The translations under genes were made by a program, and so were the position numbers. Under the pieces are notes generated by a model. That model did no database searches and was not told the origin of the DNA. It was given only the letters and a program-made list of their open reading frames with translations. A DNA stretch of 23,135 bases. Origin: CAZMGD01 sp964565705 (GTDB lineage: Bacteria; Actinomycetota; Acidimicrobiia; Acidimicrobiales; Ilumatobacteraceae). The first letter of the stretch is position 1. Each line of letters begins with the position of its first letter. Shown here one piece after another: positions 14,825-21,871 of this stretch. The stretch spans positions 1 to 23,135 of the forward strand of contig CAZMGD010000063.1 in NCBI GenBank assembly GCA_964565705.1. Direction: 5' to 3'.

Positions 14825-15331
14825 TCAGCTGATGCACTGCGCCCCGACGTCCTCGCCGAGCTGCTGGAACAGGGCGGTGCTGTCGTCCGAGGGCGTCGCG
14901 GTGGCCACCGCGTCCAGGAAGGCAGCCTTGAGCTCGTCCTGGTCGTATCCGGCGATCACGTCGTCGACGCACGCCTCGTCGACGGTACCGAGCGAGCTCA
15001 CGCCTTCCACGACCAGCTGCTTGACGAGCTTCGGCGCGTACCCGCCCTGCACCGTCAGCTCGCGCTTGCCGGTGATCTCGACGGTGAACTCCCACTCGTC
15101 GCCCTCGTCGTCGGTCGCGGTGCACGTGTAGGTCGTGCCCTCGTCGGTGTCCGCTGGCTTCTCGCAGTCGGCGTCGCTGAACCTGTGACCGGTCTGGGTC
15201 TCGACGTCGCCGCCCGAGTCCTCGAGGAAGTCTTCGCCTTCGGTCTTGAAGTCGGTGGAGTCGGGAGAGCAGGCGGCGAGCAGGCCGAACGCGGCGAACC
15301 CGGCGGTCAGCGTGACGATCGATCGGCGCAT
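14825..15331 (-). CDS. Lipoprotein with DUF4333-like segment, member of the local lipoprotein trio
   Basis: A 168-residue predicted lipoprotein: signal peptide and lipobox with Cys21 (LLAACS), then a short acidic stretch. Residues about 46-88 (TGHRFSDADCEKPADTDEGT, CTATDDEGDEWEFTVEITG) resemble DUF4333, in which Cys56 and Cys70 would pair. The C-terminal part (about 115-168) carries TVDEACVDDVIAGYDQDEL with Cys121 and a terminal Cys166, echoing the Cys-x-Asp-Asp-Val-x3-Tyr motif of the next two lipoproteins. It is thus a larger relative with an added domain. The ATG at 15331 is 4 bp beyond the stop of the upstream gene. It probably sits on the outer face of the membrane; function unknown. Confidence 0.85.
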   Translation of the reverse strand: MRRSIVTLTAGFAAFGLLAACSPDSTDFKTEGEDFLEDSGGDVETQTGHRFSDADCEKPADTDEGTTYTCTATDDEGDEWEFTVEITGKRELTVQGGYAPKLVKQLVVEGVSSLGTVDEACVDDVIAGYDQDELKAAFLDAVATATPSDDSTALFQQLGEDVGAQCIS

Positions 15332-15335
15332 CAGC

Positions 15336-15617
15336 TCAGCCCCCGAGCGTCACGCAGTCGAAGATCTCGAGTGCGAAGGCCTGCGTCTCCTCGTTGGGCG
15401 CCGACTTCTGGAGCTCGTCGTCGAAGTCCTTCAACTCGTCGTCGCTGTACTTGTCGAACACGTCGTCGATGCAGTCCTCGTCGACGGTGCCCCCGGCGGC
15501 CTCGACCTCCTCGACGATGTTGTCGCGGGTGCCGTCGCGGTCGACCTTGTCGCTGCACGCGGCGAGCGTGCCGAGGCCGGCGAGGCCGACGGCCAGGAGG
15601 GTCAGGGGTCGCTTCAT
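15336..15617 (-). CDS. Small lipoprotein, paralogue of the upstream one
   Basis: A 93-residue lipoprotein: signal peptide with Cys21 (LAACSD), then VDRDGTRDNIVEEVEAAGG, the motif DCIDDVFDKYSDDELKDFDD with Cys49, and a C-terminal FALEIFDCVT with Cys88. Both non-lipidated cysteines and the VDRDG.RD.IVE opening are shared with the neighbour at 15643-15930. A fold of two or three helices closed by one disulfide is likely. The ATG at 15617 has GGAGA six bases upstream and makes a proper signal peptide; the longer in-frame reading to 15872 would run antisense-like through the next gene and is rejected. No function is known. Confidence 0.85.
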   Translation of the reverse strand: MKRPLTLLAVGLAGLGTLAACSDKVDRDGTRDNIVEEVEAAGGTVDEDCIDDVFDKYSDDELKDFDDELQKSAPNEETQAFALEIFDCVTLGG

Positions 15618-15642
15618 GGTGTGTTCTCCGCAGAGTGAGCGA

Positions 15643-15930
15643 TCACGGCACTGACGTGATCGGTGTGGTGCAGTCGATGAGTGCATCGAGGAACTGCCGG
15701 GTCTGTGGGTCGGTGCTGACGGGCTCGTCCAGCTGGTCGTCGATCGACTCGAGCGACTGATCGCTGTACCCGTCCAGCACGTGACCGACACACTCGACGT
15801 CGGCCTCGAGACCCTGGTTACGCATCGCCTCGACGATGTCGTCACGCGAGCCGTCCCGATCGACGCCGCCACATGCGGCGAGCAGGGCGGCCAGCGTGGC
15901 GGCCACGAGACATGGCCCGGTTCGTCGCAC
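15643..15930 (-). CDS. Small lipoprotein, first of the lipoprotein trio
   Basis: A 95-residue lipoprotein with lipobox Cys20 (LLAACGG). Just after the lipid anchor it has VDRDGSRDDIVEAMRNQG, nearly the same as its neighbour, then ECVGHVLDGYSDQSLESIDD with Cys47 and FLDALIDCTT with Cys87. Spacing between the two cysteines is 40 residues versus 39 in the neighbour, so a conserved disulfide is likely. The GTG at 15930 is supported by TAGTTT eight bases upstream and by the signal peptide. It follows the RarD-like transporter gene by 6 bp, but the promoter-like box inside that gene's end suggests separate expression. Function unknown. Confidence 0.85.
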   Translation of the reverse strand: MRRTGPCLVAATLAALLAACGGVDRDGSRDDIVEAMRNQGLEADVECVGHVLDGYSDQSLESIDDQLDEPVSTDPQTRQFLDALIDCTTPITSVP

Positions 15931-15936
15931 GTCGGG

Positions 15937-16863
15937 TCAAACTACCAGGGGGTCGTCGGCGAGCGCCGGTTCCCGGCGGGGGAGCGCGCCGCGGGCGTGG
16001 CGCAGCGTGTCGACGGTGGTCAGCGCGAGCGCCAGCCAGACGAGGGCGAACCCGAACACCGTCGTCGCGTTCAGGTGCTCGTGGTACACCGCCGCGCCGA
16101 GCACGAAGTTGATGATCGGTACGGCGTACTGCATCGGACCGAGCACGGTGAACGGCACCCGCCGAGCGGCGTAGGCGAACATCACGAGCGGCACCGCGGT
16201 GACCAGACCGGCGAGTGCGATCAACACGCCCTGCCAGGTGGTCGCCGTGCTCGGCACGCCGTCGGCCTGGTTGGCTCCCCAGGCGACGAGACCGATCGCT
16301 GGGACCAGCAGCACCAGCGTCTCGCCGGCGAAGCTCTCGATCGCAGGCAGCGGCACCTGGCGCTTGAGCAGCCCGTAGAACGTCCACGAGAACGCGATGA
16401 TCAGGGCGAGGACCGGCACCCGCCCGTAGCCGACGGTCAGCACGGCGACGGCGACGCCGACGAGCCCTGCCGCGACACGCTGGGCGGGCCGCATCCGTTC
16501 GTGGAGGATCACGACGCCGACGAGCATCGTGCCGAGCGGGGCGAGGAAGTAGCCGAGCGAGGTCTCGACCACGTTGTCGTGGGTCACCGCCCACACGTAC
16601 GACGTCCAGTTGGCGGTGAGCAGCACCGCGGCGAGCGCCACCCGCCACACGAGGTGCCGGTTGCGCAGCGCCGCGATCAACGGCCCGAGCCGGCGCGTGA
16701 TCGCCAGGACCACGAGGAGCAGGACGGCGCTGCCGAGCACGCGGTAGCCGATCAGCTCGAACGCGTTGAAGTGGTGCAGCGCCTTCCAGTAGATGGTGAG
16801 CAGGCCCCACAGGACATAGGCGGCGAAGCCCACCAACGCGCCGCTGCGCACCTCGTCGTTCAC
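15937..16863 (-). CDS. rarD: RarD-like EamA/DMT-superfamily transporter
   Basis: A 308-residue inner-membrane protein with about ten hydrophobic segments arranged as two five-helix halves. The N-terminus (ALVGFAAYVLWGLLTIYWKA, then FELIGYRVLGSAVLL) and the segment TANWTSYVWAVTHDNVVETS, GYFLAPLGTMLVGVVILHER are the hallmark RarD/YojE-like blocks. E. coli RarD is annotated as a chloramphenicol-sensitivity protein, but its real substrate is not established. The second half repeats the pattern (GPMQYAVPIINFVLGAAVYH). The C-terminus is hydrophilic and charged. The GTG at 16863 gives the expected N-terminus, and TAGGCT lies nine bases upstream. Only 37 bp separate it from the divergent pgl start. 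Confidence 0.88.
   Translation of the reverse strand: MNDEVRSGALVGFAAYVLWGLLTIYWKALHHFNAFELIGYRVLGSAVLLLVVLAITRRLGPLIAALRNRHLVWRVALAAVLLTANWTSYVWAVTHDNVVETSLGYFLAPLGTMLVGVVILHERMRPAQRVAAGLVGVAVAVLTVGYGRVPVLALIIAFSWTFYGLLKRQVPLPAIESFAGETLVLLVPAIGLVAWGANQADGVPSTATTWQGVLIALAGLVTAVPLVMFAYAARRVPFTVLGPMQYAVPIINFVLGAAVYHEHLNATTVFGFALVWLALALTTVDTLRHARGALPRREPALADDPLVV
15939..15944 (-). promoter_or_regulatory. Putative -10 box of the first small lipoprotein gene
   Basis: The minus strand reads TAGTTT, a TAnnnT match, eight bases before the GTG at 15930 and overlapping the last codons of the rarD-like gene. It suggests the lipoprotein genes can be expressed apart from the transporter. Confidence 0.45.
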
Positions 16864-16872
16864 GCTCGATCG

Positions 16873-16878
16873 AGCCTA
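16873..16878 (-). promoter_or_regulatory. Putative -10 box of the rarD-like gene
   Basis: The minus strand reads TAGGCT nine bases before the GTG at 16863, in the 37-bp divergent gap. No matching plus-strand -10 box for pgl was found in the gap, so the pgl promoter may lie inside the rarD-like gene. Confidence 0.45.
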
Positions 16879-16900
16879 CGGCGTGGGAGACTTCGCCGCG

Positions 16901-17587
16901 ATGGAGATTCAGGTCACCGCCGACCCGGCGTCGGCTGCGGAGGCCGCAGCACGATGGATCGCCCGCCGGGCCCGGGATGCGGTGCGGCGGCGCGGTGAGT
17001 TCTCGCTCGCCGTCAGCGGCGGCAGCACTCCCGCCGTGATGTTCGATCACCTGGCGCAGCTCGACGTGCCGTGGCCGGCGACGACGGTGTTCCAGGTCGA
17101 CGAGCGGGTCGCGCCCGACGGATCGCTCGACCGCAACGCCACGCAGCTCGCCGAGCACCTCGGATCGGTGCTCGGTCCGGCGACGGTCCGGCTGATGCCG
17201 GTCTCCGCCGCCGACGCCCGCCGGGCGGCTGGGCGCTATGCCGCGCACCTCGCCGGACGCCGGCTCGACGTGGTGCACCTCGGCATGGGCGACGACGGCC
17301 ACACGGCGAGCTGGCCGCCGGGCGACCCGGTCGGCGACCTGCGCGGCGACGCTGCACCTGCGGTGACGATCGTCGGCCCGTTCAACGGACTGCTGCGGAT
17401 GACGCTGACACCACCGGTCGTGAACGCGGCTCGTGCCCGTCTGGTGCTCGTCACCGGTGGTGCCAAGGCGCCGGTCGTCGAGCGCTGGCTGCTCCGCGAC
17501 CCCGCTCTGCCGATCTGCCGTGTGCGCCGCGGCGGCACGCGGGTGGTGCTCGATCAGGCGGCAGCGACTCGCCTCCCGGCCGGCTGA
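16901..17587 (+). CDS. pgl: 6-phosphogluconolactonase (DevB/SOL type)
   Basis: The 228-residue enzyme hydrolyses 6-phosphogluconolactone in the oxidative pentose phosphate pathway. Motifs: SLAVSGGSTPAVMFDHLA (SGGSTP at 39-44, phosphate binding), FQVDERVAPDGSLDRN at about 64-79, LGMGDDGHTAS at about 127-137 with the catalytic His, and the C-terminal RMTLTPPVVNAA. After HTAS the family usually has a Leu-Phe-Pro-Gly segment; here it is WPPGDP, a minor variation. The ATG at 16901 is preferred over the in-frame GTG 16883 because GGGAGA lies ten bases upstream and the family starts about here. pgi follows 19 bp downstream. No glucose-6-phosphate dehydrogenase or transaldolase gene, often next to pgl in actinobacteria, is in the window. 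Confidence 0.93.
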   Translation: MEIQVTADPASAAEAAARWIARRARDAVRRRGEFSLAVSGGSTPAVMFDHLAQLDVPWPATTVFQVDERVAPDGSLDRNATQLAEHLGSVLGPATVRLMPVSAADARRAAGRYAAHLAGRRLDVVHLGMGDDGHTASWPPGDPVGDLRGDAAPAVTIVGPFNGLLRMTLTPPVVNAARARLVLVTGGAKAPVVERWLLRDPALPICRVRRGGTRVVLDQAAATRLPAG

Positions 17588-17594
17588 GCTCCGT

Positions 17595-17600
17595 TAGGTT
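17595..17600 (+). promoter_or_regulatory. Putative -10 box of pgi
   Basis: TAGGTT, a TAnnnT match, lies six bases before the GTG at 17607 within the 19-bp gap after pgl. It suggests a leaderless pgi transcript besides readthrough from pgl. Confidence 0.45.
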
Positions 17601-17606
17601 GCGGGT

Positions 17607-19253
17607 GTGATCCCACCCCTCGTCGACCTCGTGCCCACAGCGGCATGGCAGGAGCTGGTCGTCCATCGCGACGCGCTGGCGGGGCAGAGCCTGCGCGACC
17701 TGTTCGCCGCATCGCCAGGTCGCGTCGCCGCGTTGACGTTCGACGCCGCCGACCTGCACGTCGACGTGTCGAAGCAGCGCATCACCCCGGAGACGATCGA
17801 GCTGCTCGTCGCACTCGCCGAGGCGGCCGGCCTCGAGCAGCGGCGCGACGCCATGCTGCGCGGCGAGCCGATCAACGTCACCGAACGGCGATCCGTGCTG
17901 CACACCGCGCTCCGCGCGCCGCGCGGCACGGTCATCGACGTCGACGGTCACGACGTCGTGCCCGACGTCCACGCCGTGCTGGACCGCATGGCCGCGTTCG
18001 CCGACCGCGTCCGCAGCGGCGCCTGGACCGGGGCGAACCGCCGGCCGATCCGCCACGTCGTCAACATCGGGATCGGCGGCAGCGACCTCGGCCCGGCGAT
18101 GGCGTACGGCGCGCTCCGCGCGTTCCGCCAGCCGGGGCTCGACTGCCGCTTCGTCTCCAACGTCGACGGCGCGGACATCACCGCCAACCTCGCCGGCATC
18201 GATCCGGCCGAGACGCTCGTCGTGGTGTCGTCGAAGACGTTCACGACCATCGAGACGCTCACGAACGCCCACACAGCTCGGTCCTGGCTGGTCGCCGCGC
18301 TCGGCGAGGATGCGGTGCAGCACCACTTCGTCGCCGTCAGCACCAATGCCGCCGAGGTCGAGAAGTTCGGCATCGACACCGCCAACATGTTCGAGTTCTG
18401 GGACTGGGTCGGCGGCCGCTACTCGGTCGACTCGGCGATCGGCCTGACGCTGATGATCGCGATCGGGCCGGAGGGCTTCACCGAGTTCCTCGCCGGGTTC
18501 CGCGCCATCGACGAGCACTTCGCGAGTGCGCCACTCGCGTCCAACGTGCCGGCGCTGCTCGGCCTGATCGGCTTCTGGAACGCCAACCTGCTCGGGGCCG
18601 AGACGCTGGCGGTGCTGCCCTACGCCCACGACCTGGCTCGCTTCCCCGCCTACCTCCAGCAGCTGGACATGGAGAGCAACGGCAAGCGGGTGCGCCTCGA
18701 CGGCTCAGCGGTCGAGATGTCGACGGGGCCGGTCGTGTGGGGCGAGCCGGGCACCAACGGGCAGCACGCGTTCTACCAGCTGCTGCACCAGGGCACCCGG
18801 CTGGTGCCCGCCGACCTCATCGGCTTCGCCGTCCCCGACCACCCGCACCAGCACCAGCACGACCTGTTGATCGCCAACCTCTTCGCCCAAGCCGAAGCGC
18901 TGGCGTTCGGCAAGACCGAGATGGAGGTGCGTGCCGAGGGGATCCCCGAGCACCAGGTCTCGGCGCGGACGTTCCCCGGGGATCGCCCGACGACGGTGAT
19001 CCTCGCCGAGCGCCTGACCCCGCGGGTGCTCGGTGAGCTGATCGCCCTCTACGAGCACATCGTGTTCGTGCAGGGCGCGCTGTGGGGCATCAACAGCTTC
19101 GACCAATGGGGCGTGGAGCTGGGCAAGGCACTCGCCACCCGCATCGCACCCGAGCTGGTCGGGGCCGACCCGGATCCAGCGGCTCACGACGGCTCGACGT
19201 CGGCGCTGATCGGGTGGTACCGCGCGCACCGCGCCGGCGGCGATGGCGACTGA
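17607..19253 (+). CDS. pgi: Glucose-6-phosphate isomerase
   Basis: The 548-residue enzyme interconverts glucose-6-phosphate and fructose-6-phosphate in glycolysis, gluconeogenesis and the pentose phosphate cycle. All landmarks are present: NIGIGGSDLGP at about 153-163, SSKTFTTIETL, signature WDWVGGRYS at 265-273 (Arg271), DMESNGKRV with Glu356, WGEPGTNGQHAFYQLLHQG with the catalytic Glu380 and His387, and the C-terminal signature GINSFDQWGVELGK with the active-site lysine. The length is normal for the large bacterial/eukaryotic type. The GTG at 17607 has a TAGGTT box six bases upstream. The stop overlaps the start of the pafB-like gene by 11 bases, an unusual pairing of a sugar enzyme with a regulator. 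Confidence 0.97.
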   Translation: MIPPLVDLVPTAAWQELVVHRDALAGQSLRDLFAASPGRVAALTFDAADLHVDVSKQRITPETIELLVALAEAAGLEQRRDAMLRGEPINVTERRSVLHTALRAPRGTVIDVDGHDVVPDVHAVLDRMAAFADRVRSGAWTGANRRPIRHVVNIGIGGSDLGPAMAYGALRAFRQPGLDCRFVSNVDGADITANLAGIDPAETLVVVSSKTFTTIETLTNAHTARSWLVAALGEDAVQHHFVAVSTNAAEVEKFGIDTANMFEFWDWVGGRYSVDSAIGLTLMIAIGPEGFTEFLAGFRAIDEHFASAPLASNVPALLGLIGFWNANLLGAETLAVLPYAHDLARFPAYLQQLDMESNGKRVRLDGSAVEMSTGPVVWGEPGTNGQHAFYQLLHQGTRLVPADLIGFAVPDHPHQHQHDLLIANLFAQAEALAFGKTEMEVRAEGIPEHQVSARTFPGDRPTTVILAERLTPRVLGELIALYEHIVFVQGALWGINSFDQWGVELGKALATRIAPELVGADPDPAAHDGSTSALIGWYRAHRAGGDGD

Positions 19254-20208
19254 CTCGCTGGAGCGGGTCACGAACCTGCTCGCGCTGCTGCTCGAGGCCC
19301 GGGCACCGATGACGTTGGAGCAGATCGCGCAGGAGCTCGCCGACCAATACCCAGTTGCCGAGCAGGCGCGGCGGGCGGCGTTCGAGCGCGACAAGGCCTT
19401 GTTGCGCGGGGAGGCGGTGCCGATCGAGACCGAGGTGCTCGGCGGCGACCGCGCCGGCCAGACCGCATACCGGATCGACCGCTCGCGCTACGACCTCGAC
19501 CTGCAGCTCGCCGACGACGAGCGCCGGGCGCTGCAGGTCGCGCTCGCCGCGGTTCGCTTCGCCGGGGACTCCGGCGGCCTGGGCAGCGGTGACGGCGTGT
19601 GGACCGAGTCCGCGCTCTGGAAGGTCGGTGCCGATGCGGGCGATGGTGCGAGCGTGGTGGGCCTGGAGGCATCGCTGCCGGCCGTCGCCGGGCTGGCGTC
19701 GCTGCACGGTGCCGTCGTGTCGCGCTCCACCGTCGTGTTCGAGTACCGAGGCCGCAGGCGGACGCTCGACCCGTGGGGGCTGCTCGGTCGCGAGGGCTTC
19801 TGGTACGTCGTCGGCCACGATCACGATGCGGCCGAGCAGCGCACGTACCGGGTGGACCGGATCGAGGGTGCGGTGACGGTCGGCGATGCGGCGGCGCACC
19901 CCCGGCCCGATGGCTTCGACGTGCGCCGGGCGTTCCCCGCCGATGCCAAGCGGATCGGCGGCGGCAGTGCCACCGCACTCGTCGTCATCGATGCCGTGCG
20001 CGCCGGCGCCGCGGTCCGCGAGCTCGGCGCCGACGCCGTGCGCGAGCGCGGCGCCGACGGCTCGGTCGTGGTCGAGGTGCCGTGCGCCAACCCGCTCGCG
20101 TTCCGTTCGTGGGTGCTCGGGTTCCTCGAGCACGCCGAGGTGGTGTCACCGCCGGAGCAACGCACCGAGATCATCGAATGGCTCCGCACGGTGGCGGGGG
20201 CTTCGTGA
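19243..20208 (+). CDS. pafB: WYL-domain transcriptional regulator, PafB-like
   Basis: A 321-residue regulator. An N-terminal winged-helix part (about 1-65: SLERVTNLLALLLEARAPMT, LEQIAQELADQYPVAEQARR) is followed by a linker, the WYL domain at about 155-225 (STVVFEYRGRRRTLDPWGLL and EGFWYVVGHDHD), and a C-terminal WCX-type domain to residue 321. At the WYL position the residues are Trp-Tyr-Val. Arrangement with a second WYL gene directly downstream matches PafB-PafC. In mycobacteria that pair activates the LexA/RecA-independent DNA-damage response and is sensitive to single-stranded DNA. Here the pair is not next to proteasome or tat genes in this window. The ATG at 19243 overlaps pgi by 11 bp; the stop overlaps the pafC-like start by four bases. 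The symbol is given by architecture and context. Confidence 0.85.
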   Translation: MATDSLERVTNLLALLLEARAPMTLEQIAQELADQYPVAEQARRAAFERDKALLRGEAVPIETEVLGGDRAGQTAYRIDRSRYDLDLQLADDERRALQVALAAVRFAGDSGGLGSGDGVWTESALWKVGADAGDGASVVGLEASLPAVAGLASLHGAVVSRSTVVFEYRGRRRTLDPWGLLGREGFWYVVGHDHDAAEQRTYRVDRIEGAVTVGDAAAHPRPDGFDVRRAFPADAKRIGGGSATALVVIDAVRAGAAVRELGADAVRERGADGSVVVEVPCANPLAFRSWVLGFLEHAEVVSPPEQRTEIIEWLRTVAGAS

Positions 20209-21176
20209 GTCCGGCCCAGGCGCCGCGGCGGCGCGGCCCGCGGCCGACGAACGTGCGGCTGCGGCGACTGCTCGTCATGCTGCCGTGGCTGATGGAGCGA
20301 GGGGAGGTGCCCGTCGCCGAGATGGCGCAGCACTTCCGCCTCAGTGAGGCCGAGCTGGTGTCCGAGCTCGAACTGGCGGCGATGTGCGGGCTGCCCCCGT
20401 TCGTCGACGAGCTGATCGACGTGTTCGTCGACGAGGGCATGGTGTACGCGGGGGTGCCTCGGGTGTTCACGAAGCCGATGCGGCTGACCTCGCCGGAAGC
20501 GTTCGCCCTCGTCGCCGCCGGTCGTGCCGCATTGCAGCTCCCGGGCGCAGAGGCAGACGGTGCGCTGTCGCGCGCGCTGGCCAAGCTCGACGACGCGCTC
20601 GGTGAGGCAGAGCTCGAGGTCGAGATGGACGCTCCGGCGGGCAGCAAGCTGTTGGTCGACGCCGCCGCGAACGGCGCCGTGCTGGTGATCCGCTACTGGT
20701 CGGCGGCGCGGGAGATCACCACCGACCGGCGAGTCGTGCCCCGTTCGGTGTTCAGCGACCGCGGCAACTGGTACCTCCTCGCCGACGACCTCGACCTGCT
20801 CGACGCCGGGGCCGACGCCGAACGGACGTTCCGCCTCGATCGCATCGAGCGCGTGGACCCGACCGGAGCGCACGTCGCCCCACGAGACGTGCAGCGCCCC
20901 GCGGAGTGGTTCGCCGATGACAGCGTCGCCACCACCGTGCTACGCCTTGCCGCACCGGCGATGTGGGTGGTCGAGCGCTATCCGGTGCGGAGCATCGAAC
21001 CGATCGCCGGCGGTGGCGCCGAGGTGGAGCTGGCGGTGGCCAGCGAGCGCTGGCTGTCGCGCCTCCTGCTGCGGCTCGGCCCGCACGCCGAGGTGGTGGA
21101 GCCGGTGGCGTGGCAGGGCCTGGCCGCGACCACCGCCCGGGCCGTGCTGGCCCGCTACGACGCGGCCGGCGCGTAG
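20205..21176 (+). CDS. pafC: WYL-domain transcriptional regulator, PafC-like
   Basis: A 323-residue partner of the preceding regulator. The N-terminus has a basic stretch (QAPRRRGPRPTNVRLRRLL) and an HTH region with VPVAEMAQHFRLSEAELVSE, ELAAMCGLPP, typical of PafC. A helical linker follows (RLTSPEAFALVAAGRAALQL), then the WYL domain with a true Trp-Tyr-Leu at 189-191 (RGNWYLLADD), and a WCX domain that ends in WQGLAATTARAVLARYD. The GTG at 20205 overlaps the pafB-like stop (GTGA), with GGGGG about four bases upstream. Longer in-frame readings to 19599 are out-of-frame shadows of the pafB-like gene. PafB and PafC normally act as a heterodimer. The last 22 bp overlap the 3' end of the convergent exonuclease gene. 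Confidence 0.86.
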   Translation: MSPAQAPRRRGPRPTNVRLRRLLVMLPWLMERGEVPVAEMAQHFRLSEAELVSELELAAMCGLPPFVDELIDVFVDEGMVYAGVPRVFTKPMRLTSPEAFALVAAGRAALQLPGAEADGALSRALAKLDDALGEAELEVEMDAPAGSKLLVDAAANGAVLVIRYWSAAREITTDRRVVPRSVFSDRGNWYLLADDLDLLDAGADAERTFRLDRIERVDPTGAHVAPRDVQRPAEWFADDSVATTVLRLAAPAMWVVERYPVRSIEPIAGGGAEVELAVASERWLSRLLLRLGPHAEVVEPVAWQGLAATTARAVLARYDAAGA

Positions 21177-21760
21177 GGCGCCAGCTGCTCGAGTGATCCG
21201 ACGCCGAGCGCGTCGAGCAGGTGCGGCAGCACCGCGGCGGTCGCCTCGGCATCGGCCAGCGCGTCGTGGGCCCTGCCGGGACGTACGTCGTATCGCTCGC
21301 AGAGGTCGGCGAGGCGGTGCGACGATCGCCGATCCGGATCGAGCGCGCGTGACATCCGGAGCGTGCAGAGGCCGCTGCCGCCGGGAAGCTCCACCCCCGC
21401 TCTCCTCGCCGCCCGGCAGAGGAACGCGAGGTCGAACGCGGCGTTGTGGGCGACGAGGACGGTGCCGTGTAGTCGGGCGGCGAGCTCGGCCATCGCCTCG
21501 GATTCCGAGGGGGCGTCGCGCAGCATCGATCGCGTGATGCCGTGCACGTGGCGCGGCCCGAGGCGCGACACCCGCCACCACCTCGGGCGCACGTACGTGG
21601 CCCACTCGGATCGCACCGCGCCGTGGACGTCGACGACGACGACGGCCAGCTGCAGCAGGTGGTGCCATCGCGGCTTCAGACCGCTGGTCTCGACGTCGAC
21701 CACCGCGAACCGGGTGCCGGCGAGGCGCTCGGCGTCGGGGAGCGGGGCGATCGATGCCAT
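21155..21760 (-). CDS. DEDDh 3'-5' exonuclease (DnaQ/PolIII epsilon-like)
   Basis: A 201-residue stand-alone exonuclease of the RNase T/DnaQ superfamily, expected to trim single-stranded DNA or RNA 3' ends with two metals. Exo I: FAVVDVETSGLKP with Asp22 and Glu24. Exo II: AHNAAFDLAFL with Asp110. Exo III: GRAHDALADAEAT with His165 and Asp170, so it is the DEDDh type. No polymerase or helicase domain follows. It may be a repair or proofreading exonuclease, or the replicative epsilon homologue. The ATG at 21760 is set by TACAGT seven bases upstream on the minus strand. It overlaps the PafC-like gene tail by 22 bp and is divergent from the P450 gene with 111 bp between starts. Confidence 0.92.
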   Translation of the reverse strand: MASIAPLPDAERLAGTRFAVVDVETSGLKPRWHHLLQLAVVVVDVHGAVRSEWATYVRPRWWRVSRLGPRHVHGITRSMLRDAPSESEAMAELAARLHGTVLVAHNAAFDLAFLCRAARRAGVELPGGSGLCTLRMSRALDPDRRSSHRLADLCERYDVRPGRAHDALADAEATAAVLPHLLDALGVGSLEQLAPYAPAAS

Positions 21761-21767
21761 CGCCGCC

Positions 21768-21773
21768 ACTGTA
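21768..21773 (-). promoter_or_regulatory. Putative -10 box of the exonuclease gene
   Basis: The minus strand reads TACAGT, a TAnnnT match, seven bases before the ATG at 21760. The rest of the 111-bp gap to the P450 holds the P450 Shine-Dalgarno sequence GGGGAG at 21859-21864 and no other element I can name. Confidence 0.45.
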
Positions 21774-21871
21774 CGCGCCGGGTGTTGCGGGGTTCCCGGA
21801 GGCGCACGGATCGCCGCGATCGGTGATCCCGTGGCAGCGTACGCACACCACGGACACCGGGGAGTTGCGCG

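Noticed and set aside
15842..17302. 486-codon minus-strand open frame over the rarD-like gene and pgl
   Set aside because: A different frame from the RarD-like protein and antisense to pgl; low-complexity Arg/Ala/Gly text.
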